DNA from: an uncultured Ruminococcus sp.
GTDB lineage: Bacteria; Bacillota; Clostridia; Oscillospirales; Ruminococcaceae
NCBI GenBank assembly: GCA_947624295.1
Contig: CANQJV010000011.1
Location: forward strand, 1 to 49,242
Direction of reading: 5' to 3'
Length of the DNA stretch: 49,242 bases
Position 1 is the first letter of the stretch, and every line of letters starts with the position of its first letter. A model generated the notes under the pieces. That model had not been told where the DNA came from and ran no database searches. It worked only from the letters and a program-made list of their open reading frames with translations. A program made the translations under genes and the position numbers. Below, in pieces: positions 33,186 to 41,248 of this stretch.

Positions 33186-34556
33186 TTATCTGATTGAGCC
33201 GACTGTACGAGGGTAAAGAATAACGTCCCTGATATTCGCCATACCTGTTGTATACATGATAAGGCGTTCAAAGCCCAGACCAAAACCTCCGTGCGGCACA
33301 GAGCCGAACTTACGCAAATCGAGGTAATCCGAATACAGTTCGAGATTCATTTCACGTTCTTTCATAGCCGTGATGAGTTTATCGTAATCGTATTCACGTT
33401 CACTTCCGCCGATAATTTCGCCTACACCGGGCACAAGCAAATCAACAGCCGCAACAGTTTTACCGTCGGGATTCTGTTTCATGTAAAAAGATTTAATTTC
33501 TTTCGGGTAATCGGTAACGAAAACAGCCTTTTTGAACACTTTTTCCGAAATATAGCGTTCGTGTTCTGTTTGTAAATCGCAGCCCCATTCAACAGGATAG
33601 ACGAAATTCTCACCTGATTCCTGAAGAAGTTTAATAGCTTCTGCATAGGTCACTCTGCCGAAATCGTGCGAAATAAGTTCCTCAAGACGAGTTTTAAGCC
33701 CTTTTTCGAAGTGCGCATCAAAGAAATCTATTTCAGACGGGCAAATTTCGAGGAGCTGACCGATAACATATTTAAGCATATCCTCTGCAATTTCAATAAC
33801 GTCATCGAGTTCAGCGAAAGCAACTTCCGGTTCAATGTGCCAAAATTCCGCAAGATGTTTTGGAGTATTGCTGTTTTCGGCACGGAAACTCGGACCAAAA
33901 GTATAAATTTTACCCATAGCAGTAGCAGCCATTTCGCCTTCTAACTGTCCCGAAACTGAAAGACCTGCTTTTCTGCCGAAAAAGTCATTTGCGTAGTAAT
34001 CTTCTTCCGACTTATATTCCGTAGTATAGCCGTTTGTCGTCACCTGAAACATTTCGCCTGCACCTTCGCAGTCACTGCCGGTGATAAGGGGTGTATTTAT
34101 ATATACGTAGTTATTGTTCTGGAAATACCTATGGATAGCCGCCGCAAGAACTGACCTCACACGCCATACAGCGTTGAAAGTATTCGTTCTGCTTCTGAGG
34201 TGCGGTATACTCCTGAGAAATTCAAGGCTATGACCCTTTTTCTGTAACGGGTAATCTGTCGGGCAATCGCCTAAAATTGTGATATTATCGGGAAAAGCGT
34301 TGATTTCAACAGTATTGTTTCTGCCCTCAACAACTTTTCCGACGACTTTCAGGGACATACCAACACGAGGTTCTTTGAAATCGCTGTCACCTTTTTCGAT
34401 AACAACCTGAATATTTTTCAGGGAAGTGCCGTCATTCATTTCGACGAATGCGACGCTTTTCGAGTTACGGGAGGTACGAACCCAACCGCAGACAGTGACT
34501 TCCTGCCCGATGAAGTCATTTTTGCAAATAATTTCCTTAATGTCGATGTGTTTCAT
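33186..34556 (-). CDS. asnS: Asparaginyl-tRNA synthetase
   Basis: A 456-residue class IIb synthetase. The OB-fold anticodon-binding domain (~15-105, 'VTVCGWVRTSRNSKSVAFVE') is followed by the catalytic core. Motif 2 lies in 'FRAENSNTPKHLAEFWHIEPE' and motif 3 in 'HGGFGLGFERLIMY'. 'PGVGEIIGGSEREYDY' near residue 390 is the Asn/Asp-specific region. The ending 'VILYPRTVGSIR' is typical of AsnRS rather than AspRS. It starts at an ATG with AAAGGAA upstream. A T-box leader of ~270 nt with specifier AAC precedes it, and asnA follows in the same operon. Confidence 0.97.
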   Translation of the reverse strand: MKHIDIKEIICKNDFIGQEVTVCGWVRTSRNSKSVAFVEMNDGTSLKNIQVVIEKGDSDFKEPRVGMSLKVVGKVVEGRNNTVEINAFPDNITILGDCPTDYPLQKKGHSLEFLRSIPHLRSRTNTFNAVWRVRSVLAAAIHRYFQNNNYVYINTPLITGSDCEGAGEMFQVTTNGYTTEYKSEEDYYANDFFGRKAGLSVSGQLEGEMAATAMGKIYTFGPSFRAENSNTPKHLAEFWHIEPEVAFAELDDVIEIAEDMLKYVIGQLLEICPSEIDFFDAHFEKGLKTRLEELISHDFGRVTYAEAIKLLQESGENFVYPVEWGCDLQTEHERYISEKVFKKAVFVTDYPKEIKSFYMKQNPDGKTVAAVDLLVPGVGEIIGGSEREYDYDKLITAMKEREMNLELYSDYLDLRKFGSVPHGGFGLGFERLIMYTTGMANIRDVILYPRTVGSIR

Positions 34557-34589
34557 AAAACAAACGTTCCTTTCAAATAAATTTTCAGG

Positions 34590-34865
34590 ACGGATAAATA
34601 AAAAATCTCCCGAACCTGAACAAACAGGACGAGAGTTACCCGTGGTGCCACCTGAATTTACTGCTGAACGAACCTGAACGGAACGGCAAAAGCAGTCACT
34701 TTCGTCCGCTGTAACGTGCGGAGAACGTCGCCCCTACTAAGTGCGGAAGTACTTTTCAGTTTGATGCTCCGGAGTGTTATTCGCAGTGGCTCTGATACGT
34801 GGCTCACACCGTCCCACGCTCTCTGGAAACGAAATCCGCTGTTACTTCTCTCCATCGCAGCATTT
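34590..34865 (-). promoter_or_regulatory. T-box riboswitch, specifier AAC (Asn), controlling asnS-asnA
   Basis: On the minus strand the leader has a Stem I with the AG-bulge region 'CCAGAGAGCGTGGGACGGTG'. The specifier loop reads AATAACACTCC, in which AAC (34778-34776) is the Asn codon followed by the usual A. The T-box core AGGTGGCACCACGGGT occupies 34638-34653, and the terminator CTCTCG...CGGGAG plus T6 occupies 34600-34636. tRNA-Asn binding would favour the antiterminator. Confidence 0.92.
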
Positions 34866-34875
34866 ACTGAAATTC

Positions 34876-34904
34876 ATTTTAACATAATTTTGCAGATTTG
34901 TCAA
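34876..34904 (-). promoter_or_regulatory. Sigma-A promoter of the asnS T-box leader
   Basis: On the minus strand: TTGACA (34899-34904), a 17-bp spacer, then TAAAAT (34876-34881). Confidence 0.82.
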
Positions 34905-34932
34905 TAGTTTTTTGGAAATTTTTTTCAATAAA

Positions 34933-34961
34933 AAAAGTCCCGACAAAAAATCAGGACTTTT
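34933..34961 (-). terminator. Intrinsic terminator after the small exported protein
   Basis: AAAAGTCC (34933-34940) and GGACTTTT (34954-34961) are fully complementary. The minus-strand product ends in a T7 run. Confidence 0.85.
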
Positions 34962-34967
34962 GATATT

Positions 34968-35507
34968 TTAATTATTATTTTTAATAGTTCTGCTTCCGAT
35001 AGTAAAAGTATCAATAACCGTTACACCGTCGGATTCATATACGTTGATAATTCTGTTCGGATTGCCTTTTGCATCACGTTCTTCCTGTATTCTTGCAACT
35101 TCTTCAGGAGTTTGCGCTTTGTCCATTTCATCATCGTCCAATTCAGTCTTGCGTACATATCCTTCTATGCCGTTGTCACCTACAGCAGCAATCAAATCAG
35201 GCTCATCTTCGGGGTACATAGCATCAGCACCGGTGCCGAATGTTTCGCCGTTCTCATTGACTTCATATTCAGACTTATCCTTGTGGGGAACAGCAACAGT
35301 CATTTCAGGGTCAATGTATATTTCACCATTGTCATCAGCATAAAAGTGGTCAGCAACTTCAGTTTTTGTTTCATCAGTGTACACAACGCCGTCCTCAACA
35401 TAAGCAGTTTTAATCATCTCATTTGCAACAGCACCGATTCCTGTTCCGCAAGCCACACTAAGACCAGCAACAGCAAGCGTGATGATTCTGTTTTTAATTT
35501 TTTTCAT
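34968..35507 (-). CDS. Small exported acidic protein, function unknown
   Basis: A 179-residue protein with an N-terminal signal peptide or anchor ('MKKIKNRIITLAVAGLSVAC', running to about residue 28). A cysteine at ~20 sits inside the hydrophobic run, but no good lipobox is seen. The remainder is acidic (Asp/Glu rich) with beta-like segments, including 'VGDNGIEGYVRKTELDDDEM' near residue 110 and 'NVYESDGVTVIDTFTIGS' at the end. That middle motif recurs in exported clostridial proteins I have seen, without a known role. It is monocistronic, with promoter 35558-35586, AAAGGAG before the ATG, and a terminator 7 bp after the stop. Confidence 0.75.
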   Translation of the reverse strand: MKKIKNRIITLAVAGLSVACGTGIGAVANEMIKTAYVEDGVVYTDETKTEVADHFYADDNGEIYIDPEMTVAVPHKDKSEYEVNENGETFGTGADAMYPEDEPDLIAAVGDNGIEGYVRKTELDDDEMDKAQTPEEVARIQEERDAKGNPNRIINVYESDGVTVIDTFTIGSRTIKNNN

Positions 35508-35557
35508 ATTACCACTCCTTTAAGTTAAACGATAGATGTCTTATTTATGCTATATTT

Positions 35558-35586
35558 ATTATATCATGGCATTATATAAAAGTCAA
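35558..35586 (-). promoter_or_regulatory. Sigma-A promoter for the small exported protein
   Basis: On the minus strand: TTGACT (35581-35586), a 17-bp spacer, then TATAAT (35558-35563). Confidence 0.82.
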
Positions 35587-35659
35587 GAGTTTTCCAAAAA
35601 AATATATTCAGCAGTATCACCAAAAAATTCATATAAAATTTGTTGAAAACAGATATAAT

Positions 35660-36280
35660 AACGAAAAGCCCCATAATTACGGAGCTTTTAACGTATGTAT
35701 TCAATTGTAGATTAAGGCGAAACATCGCCAAGCTAAATTACCTGTCGGAATCACTCCCACACACGGTTCACGTTCCCAATTCACCGTATATAGCAAGAAT
35801 GAACTAAGCGTTAAACTATCCCATCGGATTTTACCTCCGTTAAGATTATTACTCCGAACCTTCCATATTCGGAAAACAAAGTTAAAAATGGGGTGGAATT
35901 TTCAATCAGTTTCTCATCGGACTCAACCTTTGCAGAGTATTTTTGGAAAATATATCTAAAGACTCAAATAGTCGAAATTTCAGAAAATCCTGTATCTGAA
36001 TTGAGTTTAGACCGAAACCGTTTTAATCTCCAGCATTGCGTATGAATTGTAATCAGATTATTTTTTTCAACTTCACTACACGGAACAAGTCTTAAAAAAT
36101 GACCTATATTCCCTCTTTAATCAACCCAACTACTCAACATGTCCGCCGGTTTCACGCTGTGGCTGATAGTAGACTCCATTGGACTCACTTACCTTTCCGC
36201 TTAAAATAATTTACATTGAGAAGAACTCAAACCAAGTAAATTCAGCTTTGAGCAAATCGTTGTTTACTCTTTTTCCTTGA
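35660..36280 (-). ncRNA. Candidate large structured noncoding RNA (~615 nt), family not assigned
   Basis: A free-standing transcription unit: promoter at 36285-36313, terminator at 35664-35689, and between them no ORF of useful length on the minus strand and no Shine-Dalgarno/ATG pair of note. Base composition is richer in G and C than the flanking spacers. Several hairpins can be read. One is AATTTAC...TTGAG-TTCTT-CTCAA...GTAAATT near 36190-36245. Another is CTACT...GCC/GGC...AGTAG near 36130-36180. A third is ACGGT...ACCGT near 35765-35790. Hallmarks of tmRNA, RNase P RNA, SRP RNA and group II intron domain V were looked for and not found. Size and host type bring to mind ROOL or OLE RNA, but I cannot confirm either. 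It occupies nearly all of the 35508-36468 gap. Confidence 0.65.
35664..35689 (-). terminator. Terminator of the large noncoding RNA
   Basis: AAAAGCCCC (35664-35672) pairs with GGAGCTTTT (35681-35689). On the minus strand the stem is followed by TTTTCGTT, a moderate T-tract. Confidence 0.75.
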
Positions 36281-36284
36281 TTAT

Positions 36285-36313
36285 ATAATAACATACTATT
36301 TAGTAAAAGTCAA
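36285..36313 (-). promoter_or_regulatory. Sigma-A promoter of the large noncoding RNA
   Basis: On the minus strand: TTGACT (36308-36313), a 17-bp spacer, then TATTAT (36285-36290). The start is expected near 36278. Confidence 0.75.
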
Positions 36314-36418
36314 TAGTATTTTTCAAAGTTTTCTGAAATTTTGATAAACTTTGTTATATTATACAAATCAGAACTATATTTTTGAGCAAATTGCCCATAA
36401 TATTTTTTTACTAAATAA

Positions 36419-36457
36419 AAATCCCGCAAATTCACATTTTCAGAATTTGCAGGATTT
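36419..36457 (-). terminator. Intrinsic terminator of the glycolytic cluster
   Basis: AAATCCCGCAAATTC (36419-36433) pairs with GAATTTGCAGGATTT (36443-36457) with one mismatch. The minus-strand tail is T-rich. It ends transcription 11 bp after gpmI. Confidence 0.87.
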
Positions 36458-36468
36458 TAATTTTCAAG

Positions 36469-37989
36469 TTATTTTACAATAAGTGATTTACCCGTCATTT
36501 CTTTCGGCTGAGGTACTCCCATAATATCGAGCATTGTCGGAGCGAGGTCAGCAAGAACACCGCCGTCTGCAAGTTTACCGTCAACGCCTACCGCAATAAG
36601 CGGAACAGGGTTTGTTGTATGTGCAGTGAACGGGCTGCCGTCAGGCTCATACATTTTGTCAGCGTTACCGTGGTCAGCCGTAATCAACGCAGAACCGCCT
36701 TTTGCGAGGATAGCGTCAACCATTCTGCCGACGCATTCGTCAACAGCCTCAACAGCTTTTACAGCGGCATCGAAAACGCCTGTATGACCAACCATATCGC
36801 AGTTAGCGTAGTTGAGAATGATAACGTCGTATTTATCGGAATTTATCGCCTCAACAACAGCATCGCAGACTTCATAAGCACTCATTTCGGGCTTTAAGTC
36901 AAAAGTTTCAACATCAGGGGATTTGATAAGTATTCTGTCCTCTCCCTCGAATTGCTTTTCTTCACCGCCGTTGAAGAAGAACGTAACATGGGCATATTTC
37001 TGAGTTTCAGCGATACGGAGCTGAGTTTTGCCGAGTTTTGCGAGATATTCGCCCATTGTCATTTCGAGCTGTTCAGGCGGATAAGCAACAGTCACATTAG
37101 GCATAGTTGCATCATACTGCGCCATACAAACGAATTTTACAGGGAAAAAGCCGTTTTTGCGAGTGAATCCCGTAAAATCAGGGTCAACAAATGAGCGAGT
37201 GATTTGCCTTGCACGGTCAGGGCGGAAATTGAAGAAAATAATGCTGTCATCAGCCTTTATTTTTTCACCGCCTGCAATTACAGCCGGCAACATAAATTCA
37301 TCTGTAACTCCGTTTGCGTAGGAATTTTCTATTGCCTGAACGGGGTCATTTTCCTGAACGCCCTCGCCGTAAACAAGCGCAGAATAAGCCTTTTCAACTC
37401 TGTCCCAAGCGTTATCTCTGTCCATTGCGTAGAATCTGCCCGCAATTGTTGCGACTTTGCCCACGCCGATTTTTTCGAGTTCAGCGACAGTTTCAGCCAT
37501 GTATTCCGAAGCAGATGACGGCGGAACGTCACGTCCGTCAAGGAAAGCGTGGATATAGACTTTATCAAGACCGTTTTTCTTTGCCATTTCGACAAGTCCG
37601 AACAAATGTTCCATATGACTATGAACACCGCCCGGTGAAAGAAGTCCCATAAGGTGCAGAGCGGAATTTTTAGCCTTACAATTTTCCATTGCACCAAGAA
37701 TTGCCTTATTTTCGAAGAAAACGCCGTCTTTTATATCTTTTGAAATTTTAACAAGCATCTGATAGACAATTCTGCCTGCTCCAATGTTAGTATGACCTAC
37801 CTCAGAGTTACCCATTTGACCGTCAGGAAGTCCTACATCAAGACCGCTTGCGCCTATTGTAGTATGAGGGCATTCAGCCATATATTTATCAAGATTCGGC
37901 TTTTTAGCCGCTTTAATAGCATTACCGTAATCATCAGGATTATAGCCGAAACCGTCCATAATGATAAGTGCTACAGGTTTCTTTGACAT
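36469..37989 (-). CDS. gpmI: 2,3-bisphosphoglycerate-independent phosphoglycerate mutase
   Basis: A 506-residue alkaline-phosphatase-superfamily mutase that interconverts 3- and 2-phosphoglycerate using Mn. It shows metal-binding 'IIMDGFGYN' at the N-terminus and nucleophile Ser in 'GQMGNSEVGH' (~60). 'GRDVPPSSA' and 'AGRFYAMDRDNAWDR' carry substrate contacts, 'ANCDMVGHTG' is present, and 'ITADHGNADKM' is near the C-terminus. Length is typical. The start was set at the ATG at 37989 with AAAGG upstream, in preference to a TTG three codons earlier. It is the last gene of the pgk-tpiA-gpmI cluster, followed by a strong terminator. Confidence 0.97.
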   Translation of the reverse strand: MSKKPVALIIMDGFGYNPDDYGNAIKAAKKPNLDKYMAECPHTTIGASGLDVGLPDGQMGNSEVGHTNIGAGRIVYQMLVKISKDIKDGVFFENKAILGAMENCKAKNSALHLMGLLSPGGVHSHMEHLFGLVEMAKKNGLDKVYIHAFLDGRDVPPSSASEYMAETVAELEKIGVGKVATIAGRFYAMDRDNAWDRVEKAYSALVYGEGVQENDPVQAIENSYANGVTDEFMLPAVIAGGEKIKADDSIIFFNFRPDRARQITRSFVDPDFTGFTRKNGFFPVKFVCMAQYDATMPNVTVAYPPEQLEMTMGEYLAKLGKTQLRIAETQKYAHVTFFFNGGEEKQFEGEDRILIKSPDVETFDLKPEMSAYEVCDAVVEAINSDKYDVIILNYANCDMVGHTGVFDAAVKAVEAVDECVGRMVDAILAKGGSALITADHGNADKMYEPDGSPFTAHTTNPVPLIAVGVDGKLADGGVLADLAPTMLDIMGVPQPKEMTGKSLIVK

Positions 37990-38014
37990 TTTTATCAAAA
38001 CCTTTCATTTAATT

Positions 38015-38368
38015 TTAGATACCGTAGTGAATGACATACTTTTTTTCTGTATAAGCCCTTTTCATAAGGCATATGACTGGCTTATAAACATCACTGTTTT
38101 CCTGCTGAAATATAGCTATAAATTCAGGAAGTACGTCCCACGGAATAAGCGTTACGCCGTAGTAACAAAGACCTTGCCACAATTCCCCTTTAAGATTATC
38201 TCCACGGCAAGGGTTTATTGTCGGAATACTCTGAAATTTTTCCATAAGGGGAAGTATAAAGTCATCATGTATGGAAATGCAACCAAATTTTTCGGGAGTA
38301 TATCCTGTATATCTATGCATTTTGCCGGAAAAATTCTCTATTATGCCGAAATCATGCACAAGTCCCAT
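38015..38368 (-). CDS. Hypothetical protein in the glycolytic cluster
   Basis: A 117-residue soluble protein, unrecognised. It begins 'MGLVHDFGIIENFSGKMHRY', has an aromatic middle 'LWQGLCYYGVTLIPWDVLPE' and ends 'KKYVIHYGI'. No cysteine pairs, membrane helix or DNA-binding motif are seen. The start at 38368 has AAAGGA 11 nt upstream; a TTG three codons earlier is less likely. It lies between tpiA and gpmI (149 bp and 25 bp away) on the same strand, so it is probably co-transcribed, although it has no evident glycolytic role. It may be an inserted accessory gene. Confidence 0.72.
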   Translation of the reverse strand: MGLVHDFGIIENFSGKMHRYTGYTPEKFGCISIHDDFILPLMEKFQSIPTINPCRGDNLKGELWQGLCYYGVTLIPWDVLPEFIAIFQQENSDVYKPVICLMKRAYTEKKYVIHYGI

Positions 38369-38517
38369 ATTTACCAAAATCCTTTTGTTATAAATTTTAT
38401 AAATTTAATGTTCCAAAATTTGAGGATTATGCCGGACATATGAGAATATGCAGACAACTGCCGAAACAATTACAAGAAAAAGCTATATTCCGGCAATTAT
38501 CCGCAATGTTTTCATAA

Positions 38518-39294
38518 TCAGCCGTTTACAGCTGCCTGTACAATTGTATTGAAATCCTCTGCAACGAGTGATGCACCGCCGATAAGTCCGCCGTCAATGT
38601 TCGGTTTAGCGAGAAGTTCAGCGCAGTTTTTAGCGTTCATAGAACCGCCGTACTGTATTGTAACTGCTTCTGCTGTCTCCTCATCATAGAGTTTAGCAAG
38701 CTGCGCACGGATAAATGCGCATACTTCCTCAGCTTGGTCGGGAGTAGCAACGTTGCCTGTACCGATAGCCCATACAGGTTCGTAAGCAATGACAATATTT
38801 TTAACTTGTTCTGCTTTAAGTGACCAGAGGTCAAGTTTAATCTGACGTGCAATAACTTCTTCAGTGATATTGCAGTTGCGTTCCCATTCGAGTTCGCCTA
38901 CGCATACGATAGGTTTAAGACCTGCCTCAACAGCAGCAACAGTTCTTTTGTTTACAGTTTCGTCAGTTTCGCCGAAATACTGTCTGCGTTCGCTATGACC
39001 GATTACGACATATTCAACACCGAGTTCAACAAGCATAGGTGCGGAGATTTCGCCTGTAAATGCGCCGTTACTCTTGAAATGCACATTTTCTGCGCCGATT
39101 TTGACATTTGAGCCTGCTGTTACATTTGTAGCAGTTTCGAGGTTAGTAAACGGCACGCAAGCGACAACTTCAACTTTACCCTCAGCATTTGCAACGAGAG
39201 GTTTAACAGCCTCAAGAAGTGCTTTAGCTTCAGGGCGAGTTTTGTTCATTTTCCAGTTTCCTGCGATAATAGCTTTTCTTTTTGACTTGTTCAT
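38518..39294 (-). CDS. tpiA: Triose-phosphate isomerase
   Basis: A 258-residue TIM barrel interconverting glyceraldehyde 3-phosphate and dihydroxyacetone phosphate. Substrate-binding 'GNWKMNKT' has Asn and Lys at the N-terminus. Catalytic His lies in 'VIGHSERRQYFGE', and catalytic Glu with loop 6 lies in 'AYEPVWAIGTG'. The phosphate-binding 'YGGSMNAKN' and 'GGLIGGASL' are also present. An AAAAGGAG site precedes the ATG. It is the third gene of the glycolytic cluster, 25 bp after the 44-residue ORF. Nothing is unusual. Confidence 0.98.
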   Translation of the reverse strand: MNKSKRKAIIAGNWKMNKTRPEAKALLEAVKPLVANAEGKVEVVACVPFTNLETATNVTAGSNVKIGAENVHFKSNGAFTGEISAPMLVELGVEYVVIGHSERRQYFGETDETVNKRTVAAVEAGLKPIVCVGELEWERNCNITEEVIARQIKLDLWSLKAEQVKNIVIAYEPVWAIGTGNVATPDQAEEVCAFIRAQLAKLYDEETAEAVTIQYGGSMNAKNCAELLAKPNIDGGLIGGASLVAEDFNTIVQAAVNG

Positions 39295-39319
39295 TGTAAT
39301 TAACTCCTTTTATTAAAAT

Positions 39320-39454
39320 TTAATACTTATTGTTACTTCCGTTGTAACTTCCGATAATAATTCCGTTTTTGATAGGTGACATAAGCAAACCGACTGCAAG
39401 ACCTATCCAGAAACAGAATAATGCTAAAAATAAACTTTTCTTATTCGAATCCAT
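39320..39454 (-). CDS. Small single-pass membrane protein between pgk and tpiA
   Basis: A 44-residue ORF: 'MDSNKKSLFLALFCFWIGLA', then 'VGLLMSPIKNGIIIGSYNGS' and a short tail. Residues ~7-25 form one hydrophobic helix after a basic start, which predicts an inner-membrane protein with a short outside or inside tail of Gly, Ser and Asn. The Shine-Dalgarno is weak (GAGG, 14 nt from the ATG), so translation may depend on coupling or be low. It lies 70 bp after pgk and 25 bp before tpiA on the same strand. No function can be assigned. The 'GLLMSPIK' segment is reminiscent of YtxH-like small proteins, but this is weak. Confidence 0.6.
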   Translation of the reverse strand: MDSNKKSLFLALFCFWIGLAVGLLMSPIKNGIIIGSYNGSNNKY

Positions 39455-39524
39455 TTTCTTAAAAAACCTCATCTATTGCAATAAAGGCGGATATTTCACC
39501 GCCCATATTGCTAAAAATTATATC

Positions 39525-40745
39525 TTACTTTTCAGCGATTACTGCAACACCCGGGAGAACTTTACCCTCAAGGTATTCGAGAGATGCGCCGCCGCCTGTA
39601 GAAATATGGCTCATCTTGTCAGCAAAACCAAGCTGCATTACAGCTGCTGCCGAATCACCGCCGCCGATAATAGTCGTAGCGTCAGTATCGGCAAGAGCCT
39701 TTGCAACAGCAATTGTGCCCTTAGCAAGTACAGGGTTCTCGAATACGCCCATAGGACCGTTCCATACAACAGTTTTAGCCGATTTAACTGCATCTGCAAA
39801 GAGTTCCTGAGTTTTTGTGCCGATGTCAAGACCCATCATATCAGCAGGAATCTTATCAGCATCAACATTTTCGATAGCAATTTCAGCATCAATCGGGTCA
39901 GGGAAAGCAGGAGCTACAGCTGTATCAACGGGAAGGAGAATCTTCTTGCCGAGTTTTTCAGCTTTTTCAAGCATTTCCTTACAGTAGTCAAGTTTTTCGT
40001 TGTCAACGAGTGACTTACCTGTTTCGCAACCCTGAGCCTTGAGGAATGTGTAAGCCATACCTCCGCCGATGATAAGTGTATCGCATTTTTCGAGGAGATT
40101 GGAGATAACATTGAGTTTGTCTGCAACTTTTGCACCGCCGAGAATAGCAACAAATGGTCTTTCAGGTACTTCTACGGCGTTGCCGAGGTACTGAATTTCT
40201 TTCTGCATGAGGTAGCCTACAGCAGTTTCCTTGACGAATTTTGTAACGCCTGCTGTTGATGCGTGTGCACGGTGAGCTGAACCGAAAGCATCCATAACAA
40301 AAACTTCATTGTCAACGAGGTCAGCGAGTTCTTTTGAGAGATTTTCGCCGTTCTTTGTTTCGTCAGCACCACGGAAACGGGTATTTTCGAGGACAACAAT
40401 TTCGCCGTCAGCCATTTCTGCAACAGCTTTCTTAGCATTTTCGCCTACAACTGTATCATCGGGAGCGAAAACAACTTTTGTGTTTACGAGTTCAGCAAGT
40501 CTTGCTGCTGCCGGAGCAAGTGAGAATTTAGCTTCCGGACCGTTCTTAGGTTTGCCGAGGTGAGAGCAGAGGACAACTTTTGCGCCGTTTTCAACGAGTT
40601 TGTTGATAGTAGGGAGAGCTGCCTGAATACGATTGTCATTAGTGATAACGCCGTCCTTGAGCGGTACGTTGAAATCGACTCTTACGAGAACCTTTCTGCC
40701 CTTAACGTTAAGGTCTTCTACAGTAACTTTGTTTAATCCTGCCAT
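39525..40745 (-). CDS. pgk: Phosphoglycerate kinase
   Basis: A 406-residue two-lobed kinase that makes ATP from 1,3-bisphosphoglycerate. N-lobe substrate site '[15 protein letters not shown]' and '[18 protein letters not shown]' are present. '[14 protein letters not shown]' and '[13 protein letters not shown]' follow. C-lobe nucleotide contacts include '[14 protein letters not shown]', 'GGGMAYTFL', '[10 protein letters not shown]' and '[11 protein letters not shown]', with '[15 protein letters not shown]' near the end. Length is a little above the usual ~395. First gene of the cluster; promoter at 40811-40839 and AAAGGA before the ATG. The upstream gap gives a divergent promoter to the trp operon. 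Confidence 0.98.
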   Translation of the reverse strand: MAGLNKVTVEDLNVKGRKVLVRVDFNVPLKDGVITNDNRIQAALPTINKLVENGAKVVLCSHLGKPKNGPEAKFSLAPAAARLAELVNTKVVFAPDDTVVGENAKKAVAEMADGEIVVLENTRFRGADETKNGENLSKELADLVDNEVFVMDAFGSAHRAHASTAGVTKFVKETAVGYLMQKEIQYLGNAVEVPERPFVAILGGAKVADKLNVISNLLEKCDTLIIGGGMAYTFLKAQGCETGKSLVDNEKLDYCKEMLEKAEKLGKKILLPVDTAVAPAFPDPIDAEIAIENVDADKIPADMMGLDIGTKTQELFADAVKSAKTVVWNGPMGVFENPVLAKGTIAVAKALADTDATTIIGGGDSAAAVMQLGFADKMSHISTGGGASLEYLEGKVLPGVAVIAEK

Positions 40746-40810
40746 TGGTATGACATCCTTTCATAAAAAATATAGTCAGATTTACTGTTAAAACTAACAG
40801 CCTTAATTAT

Positions 40811-40839
40811 ATTTTACACTATTTTGAAAAAAATTTCAA
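40811..40839 (-). promoter_or_regulatory. Promoter of the pgk cluster
   Basis: On the minus strand: TTGAAA (40834-40839), a 17-bp spacer, then TAAAAT (40811-40816), 65 bp upstream of the pgk ATG. Confidence 0.7.
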
Positions 40840-40917
40840 GTACTTTTTGGAATATTTTTCAAAAAAATATTTTTCAGCCGATTAGTTCAGTTAAAAAAAT
40901 TATTTTTTTCAAACCTC

Positions 40918-40946
40918 TTGACAAATCAGAATTATTGTGATAAAAT
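40918..40946 (+). promoter_or_regulatory. Sigma-A promoter of the trp operon
   Basis: TTGACA (40918-40923), a 17-bp spacer, then TAAAAT (40941-40946). It drives the T-box leader. Confidence 0.85.
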
Positions 40947-40952
40947 AATCTT

Positions 40953-41225
40953 GAATTGAATAAAACCGTTGAGGCGGAGATAAAGTCAGTTATGCTTTTA
41001 CAGAGAGTGCGGGGTGCTGAGAACCGTATAAAAAACAGGCCGGCAAATGGACCGCTGAGGGTGCAGTCAAATGTATTAACTACAAAGTATTCTGCAACGT
41101 TACGATGTGCGTCAATCATCAGGGATATGCTTGTATCCTGCAAAGTGCATGGCTTATGCCGTGAATCAAGGTGGCAACACGGATTTTTATTCGTCCTTGA
41201 CAGTTTTTCTGTCAGGGACTTTTTT
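40953..41225 (+). promoter_or_regulatory. T-box riboswitch, specifier UGG (Trp), controlling the trp operon
   Basis: Stem I opens with GAGGCGGAG, has the AG-bulge region 'ACAGAGAGTGCGGGGTG', and its specifier loop reads GGCAAATGGACCGC with TGG at 41048-41050 followed by A. The T-box core AAGGTGGCAACACGG is at 41168-41182. The terminator GTCCTTGACAG / CTGTCAGGGAC is at 41193-41219 with a T6 tail. Uncharged tRNA-Trp should release transcription into trpE. Confidence 0.93.
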
Positions 41226-41248
41226 ATTAAACGGAGGTGCTTAGAAAA

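Noticed and set aside
35660..36280. tmRNA, RNase P RNA, SRP RNA or group II intron
   Set aside because: There is no CCA-ended tRNA-like domain with a GGTTCGA loop, no GAGGAAAGTCC or ACAGAAA core of RNase P, no SRP GGTG..AGCA core, and no intron domain V or reverse transcriptase.
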